NCBI RefSeq assembly: GCF_002099425.1
Contig: NW_018344037.1
Location: forward strand, 8,269,001 to 8,333,000
Direction: 5' to 3'
Length of the DNA: 64,000 bases
DNA from: Phascolarctos cinereus
Lineage: Eukaryota; Chordata; Mammalia; Diprotodontia; Phascolarctidae
In this document: positions 42,863 through 54,060 of the stretch, in pieces
Layout of the letters: every line of letters starts with the position of its first letter
Numbering within the stretch: position 1 is the first letter of the stretch
The notes under the pieces: generated by a model
The model's database searches: none
The model's input: the letters and a program-made list of their open reading frames with translations, nothing else
What the model was told of the DNA's origin: nothing
Made by a program: the position numbers and the translations under genes

Positions 42863-44782
42863 TTAGGTTAGGCTATTTTTTCAGGTGTTATTTTCTTCAT
42901 TTGGGGGGGGTTTCCTTTAGCAAGCTGTTGACTTGTTTTTCAAAATTTTCTTGCATCACTCTCATTTCTCTTCACAGTGTTTTCTCTACTTCTCTTACTT
43001 GCTTCTCAAAATCCTTTTTGATCTCTTCCATGGCCTGCAACTGATTCATATTTTTCTTGGAGGCTTTGGATGTAGGAGCTTTGACTTTGTTGACTTCTTC
43101 TAACTGTATGCTTTGATCTTCTAAGTTGTCTTTTATGTTTGTGGATTGAGAAGTCTGGAAACTTCCACAGCTCCCTTTGATTCAATCCCCTGAGGACTGC
43201 TCCAGGTTTGCTGAGACCTGGTCTTTAACTGCTTAGCCCACATGGAACTGCACTCTTCTCCCAGCCCAGTGCAACAGACCTTTCCAGTCAACCATTCAGG
43301 TTGTCTTGGGCTGGAAATTTGTTTCACTCTGTCTTTTTGTGGGTTCTACTGTTCTAGAATTTTAGAGCTATTTTTATAGGTATTTGGAGAGGTTTTGGGG
43401 AGAGCTCAAGCAAGTTACTGCTTTTGCTCCACCATCTTGGCTTCATCCCCCAGCTTTCTAACAAAGTAGTTTGCGCTTAACTCTTCAACTTCCTGGGGAG
43501 TTGCTCTAACATTTCTCATTGTTTTTATCATTCTGATCTTTATTTGTCTTTCCATGTTCTAGTCTACCTGAAAATTTGATTTCCAAGGTCACTAGTGACC
43601 TTTTTTTAAAAATAAATCAATGGATCCCCCCATTCTCATCATCTTTGAATTCTTTGTAGCATGTGACACCAGTAGCCACTCCCATTTTATTTAATACTCA
43701 GCTTTGGAGTTGCTACATTTTTCTAGGTCTCTTTCTATCTCTCTGAAAATTCTTTGGTCTCATTAGGCCTCAACTTCTTCCTCAACCTATATGGTCAATA
43801 TTCTATCCTGGCTATCTTCCTTTTTTTTCCCCCTCTCTACAATTCACCATTGACAAACTCATTCCCTCCAATGTTTCAACTGCCATCTGCATAGATTTTA
43901 TTTATATTTATACCTTCAACTATAATACCTTCCAGAGCTCTAAACTTATATCTCCAATTATCCACCTGTCTGAATATTCTATTGGCTCCTTGAATTCCAT
44001 GTGACCAAAATTTGCCTTAATTCTTTCTTCTCTCCAAAAACTGTGTTTCTTCTTGTCACTTCACTATTTCTGTCAGTGAAGTTACCATTTGCCGTATTTC
44101 CTAGTAATTTCCTAGTAATAGTAGCTTGATGTTATCTTTGACTGTACCATCTCTCACTTTTCAAATTAAATAAACAACCAATCATACCTCTACTGGAACT
44201 TTCCTAACTGCCCCCCATTCCTTTGTTAGCCTCAAGTAGAACCTAATAACCATTCAACTGTACTACTTCCATCCATTTGCCTATTGTTATACTTTCCAGT
44301 ACTGTGGATATAGCTCATCCCCTGATATTAGCACCCAAGAGTTTCCTGGGCATTTCTGCATTTCTAGCAGCTCGTAGCTAAAGAATAACCTGTATATGCA
44401 CTGAAATTGAACACTACTATAAGTTTTTTCTCCCTTACTTAGTATGTGAGTTCCTTTAAAGTAAGGACTAATTTTTTCTTTGCATTCTAACATGTTATAT
44501 ATTGTTAAATACTTTTCATATTCTTTTTCTCAGTTATTCTTCTATTCATTGATGCTATAATGTTCTCTGCAATGCTTTCTGCTACCATTCAAAAGCATCC
44601 TTCTTAACGTTTTCAGAATGACTTAATGCATAGACAGAAATACTTCTAGTATTCTCCTCTGTTCAAAAACTCCAGTGACACTTTATTTCTAAGCAATAAA
44701 ACATAAACTCCTTTGCCTGACATTCAAGACCTCATACAATATAATAATACCCAACCTTTTCACCTTTGTCTCATACTTTTGG

Positions 44783-44975
44783 AGAGGCAGCATGGTACCT
44801 TGGAAAATGCACTGTATGAAGTCAAGGAATCTGGATTCAAACCCTGCTTCTCCCCACTTATCGCTTTTGTGATCTTAGGCAAATTACTTAGCCTTCTTTG
44901 CCCTCAGATTTCTAACTTACAAAATGAAGGTGTTGGGCTAGATATCTTCTGACATGCTTTCCAGCATCTATGTCT
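44783..44975 (+). repeat. MIR-like SINE
   Basis: The words gaggcagcatggtaccttgg, tctggattcaaaccctgctt, gcaaattacttagccttctt and gggctagatatcttctgaca follow the MIR order. It interrupts or ends the L2. Confidence 0.7.
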
Positions 44976-46020
44976 TCATTGAGAACATTTATTAAAAATT
45001 TTAATTTACAAGGCAAAGAACTGATCTGTGGCTTATTTTAGTGAATCCTTGTTATCCCTTCCACTATGTATTCTAAAATCTGACTCAACTGGGTTATTTC
45101 CTACCGCATATTTTTAAAAGTTTGACCGTACATGCCATCACAATGGAATTTTTAGGGTGAAAAACAAAAACAAAAACAGGCCATATCCTCCTTCCTGATA
45201 TGACCAGGAATATTTAAATAAAACTTCCCTAAGACTCCTCAAATATTAAAATCATTGCCACCAATTAGAAAAAGTTGATTTCTATGCCATCCAGTTTGGC
45301 TAAGGAGTCTTCTCATTAAAACTAGCCAAACTATGTATGTGAGAAGCAACTGCTTATGTAGTGTGTTAAGTATAATTACTCAAAATTCTATCTGCAACCA
45401 AACTTCCCTATGTGTGTATGGATGCTAACACATATGCATGCATTCATGCACATGTGCACACACACACACACACACAGTATATTATTTGTAGAGAGAGGAG
45501 GAGGAAGTAAAGAAAGAAACTGTCAATTATGATTTTTTATCCAAAATACAAAGTACAAATGGTTTTTTTTAATTGAATGAAACTACTTCAATTGTGAAAT
45601 TCATTCCTTTACTTTTTTGTTAAAATCATTTCACATACACTTAAAATATAACTGTAATACTTGCTTTATTTTGTTGCACGCTTATCAATTACTATATGCT
45701 AAAAATTCTGGAATTGTTGATGACAATATTTGCAAAAGATCTGTTATATCCTTCCTTGCACAGATGAGGAAGTGCAACATATGTACCTTAAATTCATTTT
45801 CTTATATGTAAGAATATTTATTGCATAAACTAGCAAATAACTTGCCTGCTGAGATAAGGAGCTTTGATAAGGTTACTTCTCTAAAAATAGCACTAAATAC
45901 AATAAAATATATAATTATGAAGATTTCTTTTAACTCACTCTCTATAGGCCTAACTTTGCATCATATATATATGTTGTTTTCAGAAGATACACATTTGACG
46001 TCATGGTGTATCATATATAT
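44976..46020. other. unassigned intergenic sequence with a short (CA)n
   Basis: About 1 kb with no recognised repeat or gene except a 24-bp CA run (about 45453-45476). Confidence 0.45.
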
Positions 46021-46028
46021 GTGGATGT

Positions 46029-46047
46029 GGGTGCGGGTGGGTGGGTG
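46029..46047 (+). repeat. potential G-quadruplex motif
   Basis: Four GGG runs with loops of 3, 1 and 1 bases (GGGTGCGGGTGGGTGGG), followed by more GGGTGG words up to 46072. The short loops favour a stable quadruplex in vitro by general rules. Confidence 0.8.
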
Positions 46048-46150
46048 GATGGGTGGATGTGTGTGTGGGGGTGCAGGTTTTAAAGTTCTGGCTTTGAATG
46101 TGATAATGCATTCAAATTTCTAGTTCTCCTTTTTTGCATTTATTATCTTT

Positions 46151-48546
46151 TTTTTTCAGCCAAAGACAAGGTTTATTAAAACATCCATCAAGTTGGGCAG
46201 ACTCTTAAGGAGTCTTAAGGCTATTGGCTAGATTTTAAGAATCTAGGCATCTTAATTAAGATGGACTTTATATACAGAAAGACTGTGGGAGGGATCTAGG
46301 AGTGGCCAAGTAGTGTATGAGGAAATAGAATTCCAGGGACCTGGACCAAGGTGTCCAAGGGAGAATGGAGTCTAGATAGGATTAAGGTGAAAAGTAGCCT
46401 GGGACCATAGGGAGGTAAGATAATGGAGGGCTAGGCTAGATTAAGGTTAACTGAATTGGGATATTGGGTGTAGCCACAATGAAAAGCCAATTGAAGTGAT
46501 TATAGCCTAGGCAAAAGCCAGAGATTTGTCCATGTGGGAAAGTCCAGGGTTTTCCTTTTTTGGGGTCTACATCCTATCCTCATCATGCCCCCCTCAAACA
46601 AATGGGACCCAAATTTTTTGGGGTACTGGGCAAAGGTCTTGGCTTTTGAAACTGCTTCCTGCTGGCAAGGGGTAGAGCTGTCCCTGCCTCGAGGGGGTCC
46701 CAAAGAGGAGGTTGACTGGAACCAAACATAAGCTGCATCCAAGGAATGATGGGGGTATATTGGCTGGTACCTGCTGTTTGCTACCAACTGTAGGTGAATG
46801 GCCCATAATCTGGAAGACACAAATCTGACAGAAAAAACTGCAGGGCCCAGATATAAAGCAGGGACTAGATTTAGGGCCCAAATATGAGAGGATAAAACAT
46901 CCTCAGCTCTTTGGATTCAGATAATTCAGTTTTCCAACCATGCAGTATCAAATCCACCTCATAGCCAGACTCAGGGATAGCCAGGTGGGTAACACCCCCT
47001 TTCAAAAGAACACAATGAGGAAACTGAGCCAGGAGGATCCCATCTTAGACTGAGGCTAAAATTGTCCTCTCAGCTTTTCCCAATGCTGACTTCCCACTAG
47101 TATCACATTCTCTCTGAGTAGCTTGCGGCATGTCTCAGATGATGGATTATTGATTTATTGGTGGATTATTATGACCCATTAGACAACTCAAAATAAAATC
47201 CTACTAGCTTTTACCTCAAACAGCAAGTTCCACTAATCAATCACAGTTTAGGAAAAACTTTTCCAGGATCTACATCTCAAATTTAAATTTGTCTGGTATA
47301 AAAAGCCAATCTTTATAGATTATTCCTATATAATGGTAAATTCTTAGCAAGACAAAACCCAAACAAGCTTTTTGGCAAGTTTATACATTAAAACAATGGC
47401 CAGCAATAGCCAAGTTATTTTAGGGGTAACTAAATTATGAAAAGTTGCTTGACATAACTGATAGAAAAAGTTCACCAATTTGAAACTTGAAACAAACTCA
47501 TTACCAATTACGTGACTTCAATTTTGTTAAATGAATTTACAAATTACTTTACACAGAGAATCAACATTTCATCATTAACAGCAAAAGCTACAAATTTAAA
47601 AGAGTATGCTTACCCAAGTTCAGTGGTCAGATTCTTTACCTTGAGCAAGATGTGCTGAACCTGGGTGATGCTTCCAGGCAAAGGTTGCCCTATGGCCCAA
47701 GGCCATTGCCAGGGAGACCCACTATAGCTGCTGCCCCTCCCCCCTCCTTCCTTTCCCAGGTGGAGGAGGGAAAAATCAAAGGTGAGGGGTAAAGGGTGAA
47801 ACTCTCTTCTCCTATGAGAGGGGTTAACAGATACCCTCTTGACTCAAGGGAAGGGAGTGACCAGGGTTGTAAGGAGGTATTTCAAAACTCCTTAATGATC
47901 AAACACAAAACCTCCAGACTCTGCCAAGGTATTTTTAGCTGTTCTAACTTTTCCCTGTAACCTCCATGAAGGAGAAGTCAAGGGTGTAGAGGGAAGAGAG
48001 TAAGTAAGCCTCAGGGAACCAAAAATCATCTGCAGTTTTCCCCAATTCCCTAGCACCAAGAGAATTCACAGAATTGGGCACACATTTCCAGATAGGGCAT
48101 CTGTCCTTGTCTTCTATGCTGCAGAAGGTGTACCCATGTTCATGGCCTCAAACTGACCCAGTGGACCAAGAGCCTGAGAGCATCAGGCTGAGTGCAAGAC
48201 AACCTCATAACTGTCTGCCTGAAAAGCACCTCCAAGCCTTGGTGCTTGGAGAGTGACTCCAACTGCAGAGCAAGAAAGTGGGGGAGGCTTACATACCTTC
48301 CAGTCTTAGCTAGAGAAGAACTTGGGGTTAGGCAGTTTCCCCATACAGGCCATCAAAATATTGAGATTTAGGGGCTTGGGTTGCTGGGACCCCAAAATCA
48401 CAACAGGCAGGTCCTGTCCAAAATAATTCAACCCAAGACTTCTTTCAGCCAAAGACAAGGTTTATTAAAACATCTGTCATATTGGACAGACTCTTAAGGA
48501 GACTGAATATTAGTAGGTTATTAGCTAGATTTTAAGAATCTAAGCA
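46151..48546 (-). mobile_element. retroposed (processed) endogenous-retrovirus RNA copy
   Basis: Read on the minus strand, the order is R-U5 (48545-48362), a primer-binding-site-like region resembling tRNA-Glu (about 48357-48335), an internal region with no recognisable gag, pol or env (about 48334-46548), U3-R (46547-46157) and a short A-tail (46156-46151). The copy begins at the R start and ends at the R end, with no U3 on the left of the transcript and no U5 on its right. That is the structure of the RNA, not of a provirus. In U3, TATATAAA (46275-46268) lies about 25 nt before the inferred RNA start (46248), and AATAAA (46177-46172) lies 15 nt before the A-tail. A 15-bp direct repeat, gcatttattatcttt, flanks it (46136-46150 and 48547-48561). 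It is a fossil without coding capacity here, and the unusually short internal part suggests a deleted or spliced source RNA. Confidence 0.85.
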
Positions 48547-48689
48547 GCATTTATTATCTTTCAATCAAAACTTATCTCACTCTTTGAACCCTCATAGAAC
48601 TTTTTCACTTATGATATACCATATTTTACTTCTTATTATGCTATTTTTGTATATGGTATCTTTTCTGCTATATTATGAGTTTCTTCAGT

Positions 48690-48780
48690 ACATGCTTCAT
48701 TCACCTTTGTATTCATCACAGAGCCACCTAACACATTGTGTAGCACATAGTACGTGCCCAATAAGTAAGAGCTAAAGGAA
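48690..48780 (+). mobile_element. L2 LINE 3' end fragment
   Basis: The words ttgtattcatcacagagcca, gtagcacatagtacgtgccc and aataagtaagagctaaagga resemble the forward L2 terminus. Confidence 0.5.
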
Positions 48781-49876
48781 TGAGGGACTAATATCTAATC
48801 AATCTCTGGAAGTTATTTATTGCTGGGGATTAATAGTGATTTTTATGAATATTCCAACACACTGCTTTAGGGTTCATTTCCGAGTGGACTTCTTTCATAT
48901 ATGTAAACATAAACTTTCAAATATTTGAATATAAATGTTAATGTATGTAAATATAATTTTTCAAAATTTGTACATTCATGTATTTGTAATTTATCTCTAG
49001 GTGTTCTGAACTAAGAATATTGAAGTTAATATAACCTTACTGTTTTCTGTAGTTACAAATGCATGCAAACAGACTCTTTCAGCACTATATTGGAATAAAA
49101 AAAATTCAGATTTATTCATTTTGGGAAACTTTATCTTTGCATGACAAATCCACAAACATTTCTCGAGAAAATTCCACTATTAGCTGGCTTCGTGTAATTA
49201 ATGTTGAAGTTGAAGAAGCTTAGGCAATATAAAATCTAAGTGGACAGGTAAATAGAGATATAGATTCATTCTAATGTTTATGTAGGTGGACTAACTGTGA
49301 TTCAAAGCATCTGAACAAACATTAGTTCCAAATTAAACCACATCAGTAAATTACTTATCTCTCTGTAATAATCACTTTGCTTTTATTCCTGCATTTGATC
49401 AAATCTACTTTGCTTTAAATATTAATTCCAACTAGAAAAATGAATGTGCATTACAATCACTGAACTGAACATATTGTGTAACCCTCTTGATGTGTGAAAT
49501 GATTCAAGTATACAACCACTATGATTCTTCTTGGTCTAATTATGAGTACAGTGTTTTCTTGGATGTAGGTGCCAGCTCCCCTTTCTACTATCCCCTTTCC
49601 CTTTTGCCTTTCTCTTCTGTTCTGTTCCCTTCTCTTTTCTCTCCTTCTTCTTCATTTCAACATCTCTTAAGTTTTCACCTCACACTGAACAGATTGAGAA
49701 AGATGACAAAAGAAAGAAATATTGTTGGAGGAACTATGGGAACATAAGTAATATGTTTGCTACTACATTGTGAGAGGGGCTGCAAATAGGTCTAATGGTT
49801 CTGGACAATAACTTGGTAGTATGAGACAAAAACCACTAAAATAATTATTTTTTATTCATATATCTAGACGATATAT
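48781..49876. other. unassigned AT-rich intergenic sequence
   Basis: About 1.1 kb with no recognised repeat or gene. The 86-codon frame at 49487-49747 has no visible domain. Confidence 0.45.
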
Positions 49877-49885
49877 GCCAGATAT

Positions 49886-50345
49886 TTTTTGTTTTGTTTT
49901 TCTCTTAAAGAACAGTCTTAACCCCAAAGCACTCTGGTCCCAGAACAAGTCCTACTTGGTCATTGATTGGCTCAGAATGAATGTAAATCTCAATTATTTC
50001 TGTTTTGGCCAGAAATCATGAGGGTCTTGCTCTCCCAGATCTATTTCTTTTTTAAACAGTTCATTCTTTGCCTCATTTTTTTATGGGTACTACCTTAGTC
50101 AAACTGAGACCTGTTAAAGATCTTATCTTGCAAAGGTCAATGTCCCCACTGCATTCTGGACCATCTCCAGTTGTCCTGATCCATATCTGGCCACTGGACA
50201 CAGATAGCTCAGGAGGAAAAAGTAAAGCTGGTGACTTTATACCATCTTCCCTCACTCAGATCCAGTTCACTTGCATGTCATGTCGTCACCTCCCTGATGT
50301 CATGGTCCTCTTTGATAACAAAGAACAAACAGCAAGCAGCAGCAA
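49886..50345 (+). mobile_element. 460-bp retroposon with RTE-type 3' tail and 9-bp TSDs
   Basis: TSDs gccagatat (49877-49885 and 50346-50354) bound the insert exactly. The body (gaatgtaaatctcaattatt, ggccagaaatcatgaggg, ccacctgcattctgg-like text, catatctggccactggacac, gatagctcaggaggaaaaag) matches a common marsupial repeat that I recall. The end reads atggtcctctttgataacaa agaacaaacagcaagcagca. The final 38 bp match the 3' end of the RTE-like LINE at 21266. Either this is a SINE using that tail or a 5'-truncated LINE subfamily with a different UTR. An open frame of 194 codons (50068-50652) over it is spurious. Confidence 0.75.
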
Positions 50346-50397
50346 GCCAGATATATGCAACTATTGGGTACATACATATACACACAAGGAGAGGACA

Positions 50398-50400
<3 letters not shown>

Positions 50401-50493
<93 letters not shown>

Positions 50494-50497
50494 GTAT

Positions 50498-50542
<45 letters not shown>

Positions 50543-50586
50543 GTATGTATGTGCATACACACACACATACATACATATATATATGC
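50401..50586. repeat. compound microsatellite (CT)n-(TA)n-(CA)n-(CATA)n
   Basis: Four different simple repeats run in series. All open frames here are repeat translations. Confidence 0.96.
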
Positions 50587-50745
50587 AAAAATATTCAGGG
50601 TGGGTACATAATGATCAGGGAATGGGTGATCAAACTGTGGAATATGATTTAATTGGTTAGTATTGTCCCACAAGTTATTATGAGTAAGAGGAATTCATAG
50701 AAATATGGGCATGCTCATATATACCAACACAGAGTAAAAGAAGTA

Positions 50746-50856
50746 AAACCATTTCTCTGAGGCTTTCTAAATTTCTAAAGGTCTAAAGACATTTCTAAAT
50801 GCTGTCACTCTTTGGATATTTTAATCTAGAGAGCTGTTGTAATTATTCAGATAATT
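50746..50856 (+). repeat. left arm of a 110-bp inverted duplication
   Basis: This arm is the reverse complement of 51561-51669, with a two-base length difference and about one substitution over 111 bp. Matching words are ctttctaaatttctaaaggt here and acctttagaaatttagaaag in the other arm. It matches no repeat family I know. Confidence 0.95.
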
Positions 50857-51560
50857 CAAGCAAAGGGAGAAGAGATTAGCCCATTAATTGAAATTTATAT
50901 CAATCGGTAAATTCCTTACTCAGGATTAAGTCATATAAAACACTAAACACAATTTAAAGATTGAAAGAAAATAAGTAGGAATGAATGGGTTTCATTTTTT
51001 AATAGCATAACTATTCTTTTTAAAGCAAAATGATGCATTTAATTGTTAGTCTCATATGAGTTTAAATGCTTTTTTTTTTATCTCATTGCTTCATCTTTTA
51101 TTAAAGAATGGATACCTGATCTTAACACTTAGAGGATAATAATTTTACCATCTCTGAGCTGGCTACCTAAGGGACTTATTAAATATACATGATGAGCTTA
51201 TACTTACACCAAAGAAAAGGTATTATTAACAAAGAAAAAGAGGGCAATGATTTATTATTCCAGCTGTTACCTGGGTTCTCTATTCATTTATAATCTGATG
51301 ATAGTAACATAGTAAATGTTCGTGTGATTAAAGTATACAAAAATATATTTGATTTTCCCATGTCACCATAGCTAGTCCCTAGAAAGTATTAGTAAGACCT
51401 TTTGGCCTACCTTTAAAAATATGTTTTAATCTTTATTAAATTGCCACAGTGCTTGAGGCAAAGGGAAAAAAAAATGTGCTTTAGAGAAAGGGGTTCCAAA
51501 TATAGGCAAGAAGATTTGGGCAAAGCAAAGTACATTAACTCTTTAATCACAATGTCAAAT

Positions 51561-51669
51561 AATTATCTGAATAATTACAACAGCTCTCTAGATTAAAATA
51601 TCCAAAGAGTAAGCATTTAGAAATGTCTTTAGACCTTTAGAAATTTAGAAAGCCTCAGAGAAATGGTTT
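51561..51669 (-). repeat. right arm of a 110-bp inverted duplication
   Basis: This is the partner of 50746-50856. The spacer between the arms is 704 bp (50857-51560) of AT-rich DNA with no recognised repeat. Confidence 0.95.
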
Positions 51670-51763
51670 AAATACAAGTGTTGCCTGAATTTATACATTT
51701 GTTAATAAGAATAAATCGCAATTTATATAATCAATCAGTTCCACTATTTATTTCTTAGGTGAA

Positions 51764-51788
51764 GCACACATACACATATATTCACACA

Positions 51789-51819
<31 letters not shown>

Positions 51820-51820
51820 C
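51764..51820. repeat. (CA)n microsatellite
   Basis: A CA run with ATA interruptions. Confidence 0.93.
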
Positions 51821-51839
51821 CCATCATCAAAATCTAAGT

Positions 51840-53700
51840 TTCATTTTCAAAATATATTAAACTACTTCCTCTCTACTCCCAGCATGTGGGCTTTATTTGG
51901 CACAGACAATCAAAATCAGGAAATAGTGTATTCAATACCCATTTGTTAATCAGCAGATTCTTAGAATTTAGACTTCCTTGCATAATACAGCATGCAAGAT
52001 ATTTAACATATTCTGAGCAAAATCCACTACTCTAAGCTTAATCATGCTATTTAATTGCTAGGCTTAATTTGAAAATAATTGTTCACAGCAATTAAGTAAA
52101 TGCCCCAATTTAATTAACAGACTTTCTAATTAGAACCTACAACATAAAAGTGCTAATGTTGCTTCATTAGGTTTGATTTACTGTATCTAATACTACTTTT
52201 TTTTATTATCTTTTTAGTTTTAACCTGAAATTGTGTTTCAGGGTTAATTATGCTTGGTTCTGTTAAATATCCAGTAGGACTTAGGGCTAAATTAGAGAAC
52301 AGAAATGTCTATTATTAAATTTTCATTTTAACTTCCTATATTATATGTAGATTGGGACCAACATTTTGAAACCTCCTCATTGTAGAATAGTTGAGATCAA
52401 TTAGAGAAAATTTCATTTGGCTTGGATTGTAAGCAACCAGGTTTTTAAAAATTGAATATGTTCTTTCACATATGGTATCCAATTGTATTACACAGTCATA
52501 ACCAGGAGCTAAAATGTTATATTCTTCTTCCTTTGAAACTATATGAAACTGGCAATGGAGGGGGGTGGAAGGTGACTTGGGTTAATGATCATTATCATGG
52601 TATAATATGGTATCATTAGCAGCCCTCAGTTATAAAAACTATAGTATTCTACCAAAGAACTTGGATACTGGTATGCCAGTTTTCTTCAGCTTTATATATT
52701 TTTGCCAAAAAGAAAGCACTCTAGATGCCTACATTTTCAAGACAATATAGTACAATATTCATTTGAAAAATCATGACTGCATCCTTAATAATAACAACAC
52801 ATTATTTGAAGGGTCTGTGAGGTTGGATACCCCTTCCTTTCATGTAGATCTCGTCTTCGTTTTATTTTGGCCTTTAAGAGTTAATGTGAATTGAAACACC
52901 AATAGTGAGTCTCTTAGTGAGGAAGACATAGTCTACAATACCAGACCCATATTCAACACTTTCCAGGTCTGGTAGGACTTGCCAGAGATTTTGCTCTTCT
53001 GCATATAGTAGCCTTAGAAATCCTAGGTTTACTTCCAAGCCTCAATGAGGCACTCACGTAAAACTTTGCATGGGGAAATGGTATATGTAATTTATAACTG
53101 TAGCAAAACAATGAGTTTGGTAGCCATAAGGCCATATAAAAACAGCTACTGAAAGGCTTTTGTGACATTACCAAAATATAAATACCTTATGCATAAAATG
53201 TAGCTGTAGATTATATTAGGATGACAACTACCCAATGAATACCACTTGCTTAACTTTCCACCTAATATTTACTTAAAAACAAACTAATGCAGTTTTAAGA
53301 GAAAAATTCTTTATGAAAAAATTGTATCCTTATAGTAATCTAAAGCTGGTTAGGTCTGAAAAATAAGTAGGTCAAATGCTGCACTACTGTCATGTTCACA
53401 CTTGTTCAAATCCCTAACATCCCCCTACTTTTACTTTTAGTTCTTTTCCACTAAGTCCAAACTGGAAGCCTATTTTTAGACAAGAGACTCTCCTGTATAT
53501 TTCTTCTCACCCTTATTCATCTCTCCAAATGACCAAAACAAATAAGGACACATAAGTATAAATAAAAAGCAGAGGTGTAAGATTGCATTGGTAAGCACAA
53601 AACCATAAACCAATATTCTGCCAAAGATGCTTTATGCTTGGGTCATGCTATAACACAGTCTCTGAAGAACTGAGATTAAAGTCATTCAAATCCCTGGAGC
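51840..53700. other. unassigned sequence rich in TAATTA-type words
   Basis: About 1.9 kb without recognised transposon sequence. Between 52031 and 52180 there are repeated homeodomain-type cores (tttaattgc, cttaattt, caattaag, tttaattaac, ctaattag). It is a candidate for conserved regulatory DNA on composition only; nothing here proves function. Confidence 0.4.
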
Positions 53701-53704
53701 AGTA

Positions 53705-54060
53705 CACAGTCAATAAGCATTTAGTAAGAGCTTACTATGTGATAAGCCCTAGTGATACAAATAGAGGCAAAAACAGACCCTGTCCTCCATCAGAGGGTAG
53801 GATTTGATCTCAGTCTTTAAGGAAGCCAGGGGAACTAAGGTAAAGATGAGAAGGCAATGCAATCCAATACTCGATGGGAGACAGTAAGTACAAAGGCACG
53901 GAGATAGTACATGGAAGAACATGTGCTATGCACAGGAAGAAGGCCATCATAGGTAGATCATGGAGGGGAATAAAGTATAAGAAAATTTGAAAAATTGGGA
54001 GTGTCTAGGCTATTCAAAACCTCTAAACTAAGATGTTTAAATGCCACACAAAGCATCTTA
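53705..54060 (-). mobile_element. L2 LINE 3' region
   Basis: The words aataagcatttagtaagagc, ttactatgtgataagcccta, gaccctgtcctccatcagag and gtacaaaggcacggagatag follow the reverse L2 order. Confidence 0.6.

Larger units (their letters stand above)
41058..43451 (-). mobile_element. HAL1 (half-L1) element, nearly complete, inserted in L2
   Basis: On the minus strand the order is L1-type leader (ccaagatggtggagcaaaag, 43443-43424), ORF1 (about 43120-42197), then about 1.1 kb of purine-rich 3' UTR and the terminal ggaactcaaaatcttgtgaa agtgaatgttgaaaacc, then an A/T-rich tail at about 41058-41093. No endonuclease or reverse transcriptase lies between ORF1 and the tail. This is the layout of HAL1, a non-autonomous L1 relative that keeps only ORF1. 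Flanking aactttct (41050-41057) and agctttct (43452-43459) look like TSDs, and L2 text continues across. Mobilisation would need the ORF2 protein of an L1 in trans. Confidence 0.85.
41015..44780 (+). mobile_element. L2 LINE (ORF2 part), split by a HAL1
   Basis: L2 text begins with ctcctttactgctaaacttt just left of the HAL1. It resumes at 43452 and runs to about 44780: caaggtcactagtgaccttt, ttctttgtagcatgtgacac (the AFDT(V)DH-type RT region), atagattttatttatattta, tctccaattatccacctgtc, aaacataaactcctttgcct and gacattcaagacctcataca. The order matches the L2 reverse-transcriptase domain and C-terminus as I recall them. The coding frame is fully decayed. HAL1 occupies 41058-43451. Confidence 0.65.

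Noticed and set aside
50068-50652. 194-codon open frame
   Set aside because: It covers a non-coding retroposon and a compound microsatellite; frames are open on both strands because of the repeat.
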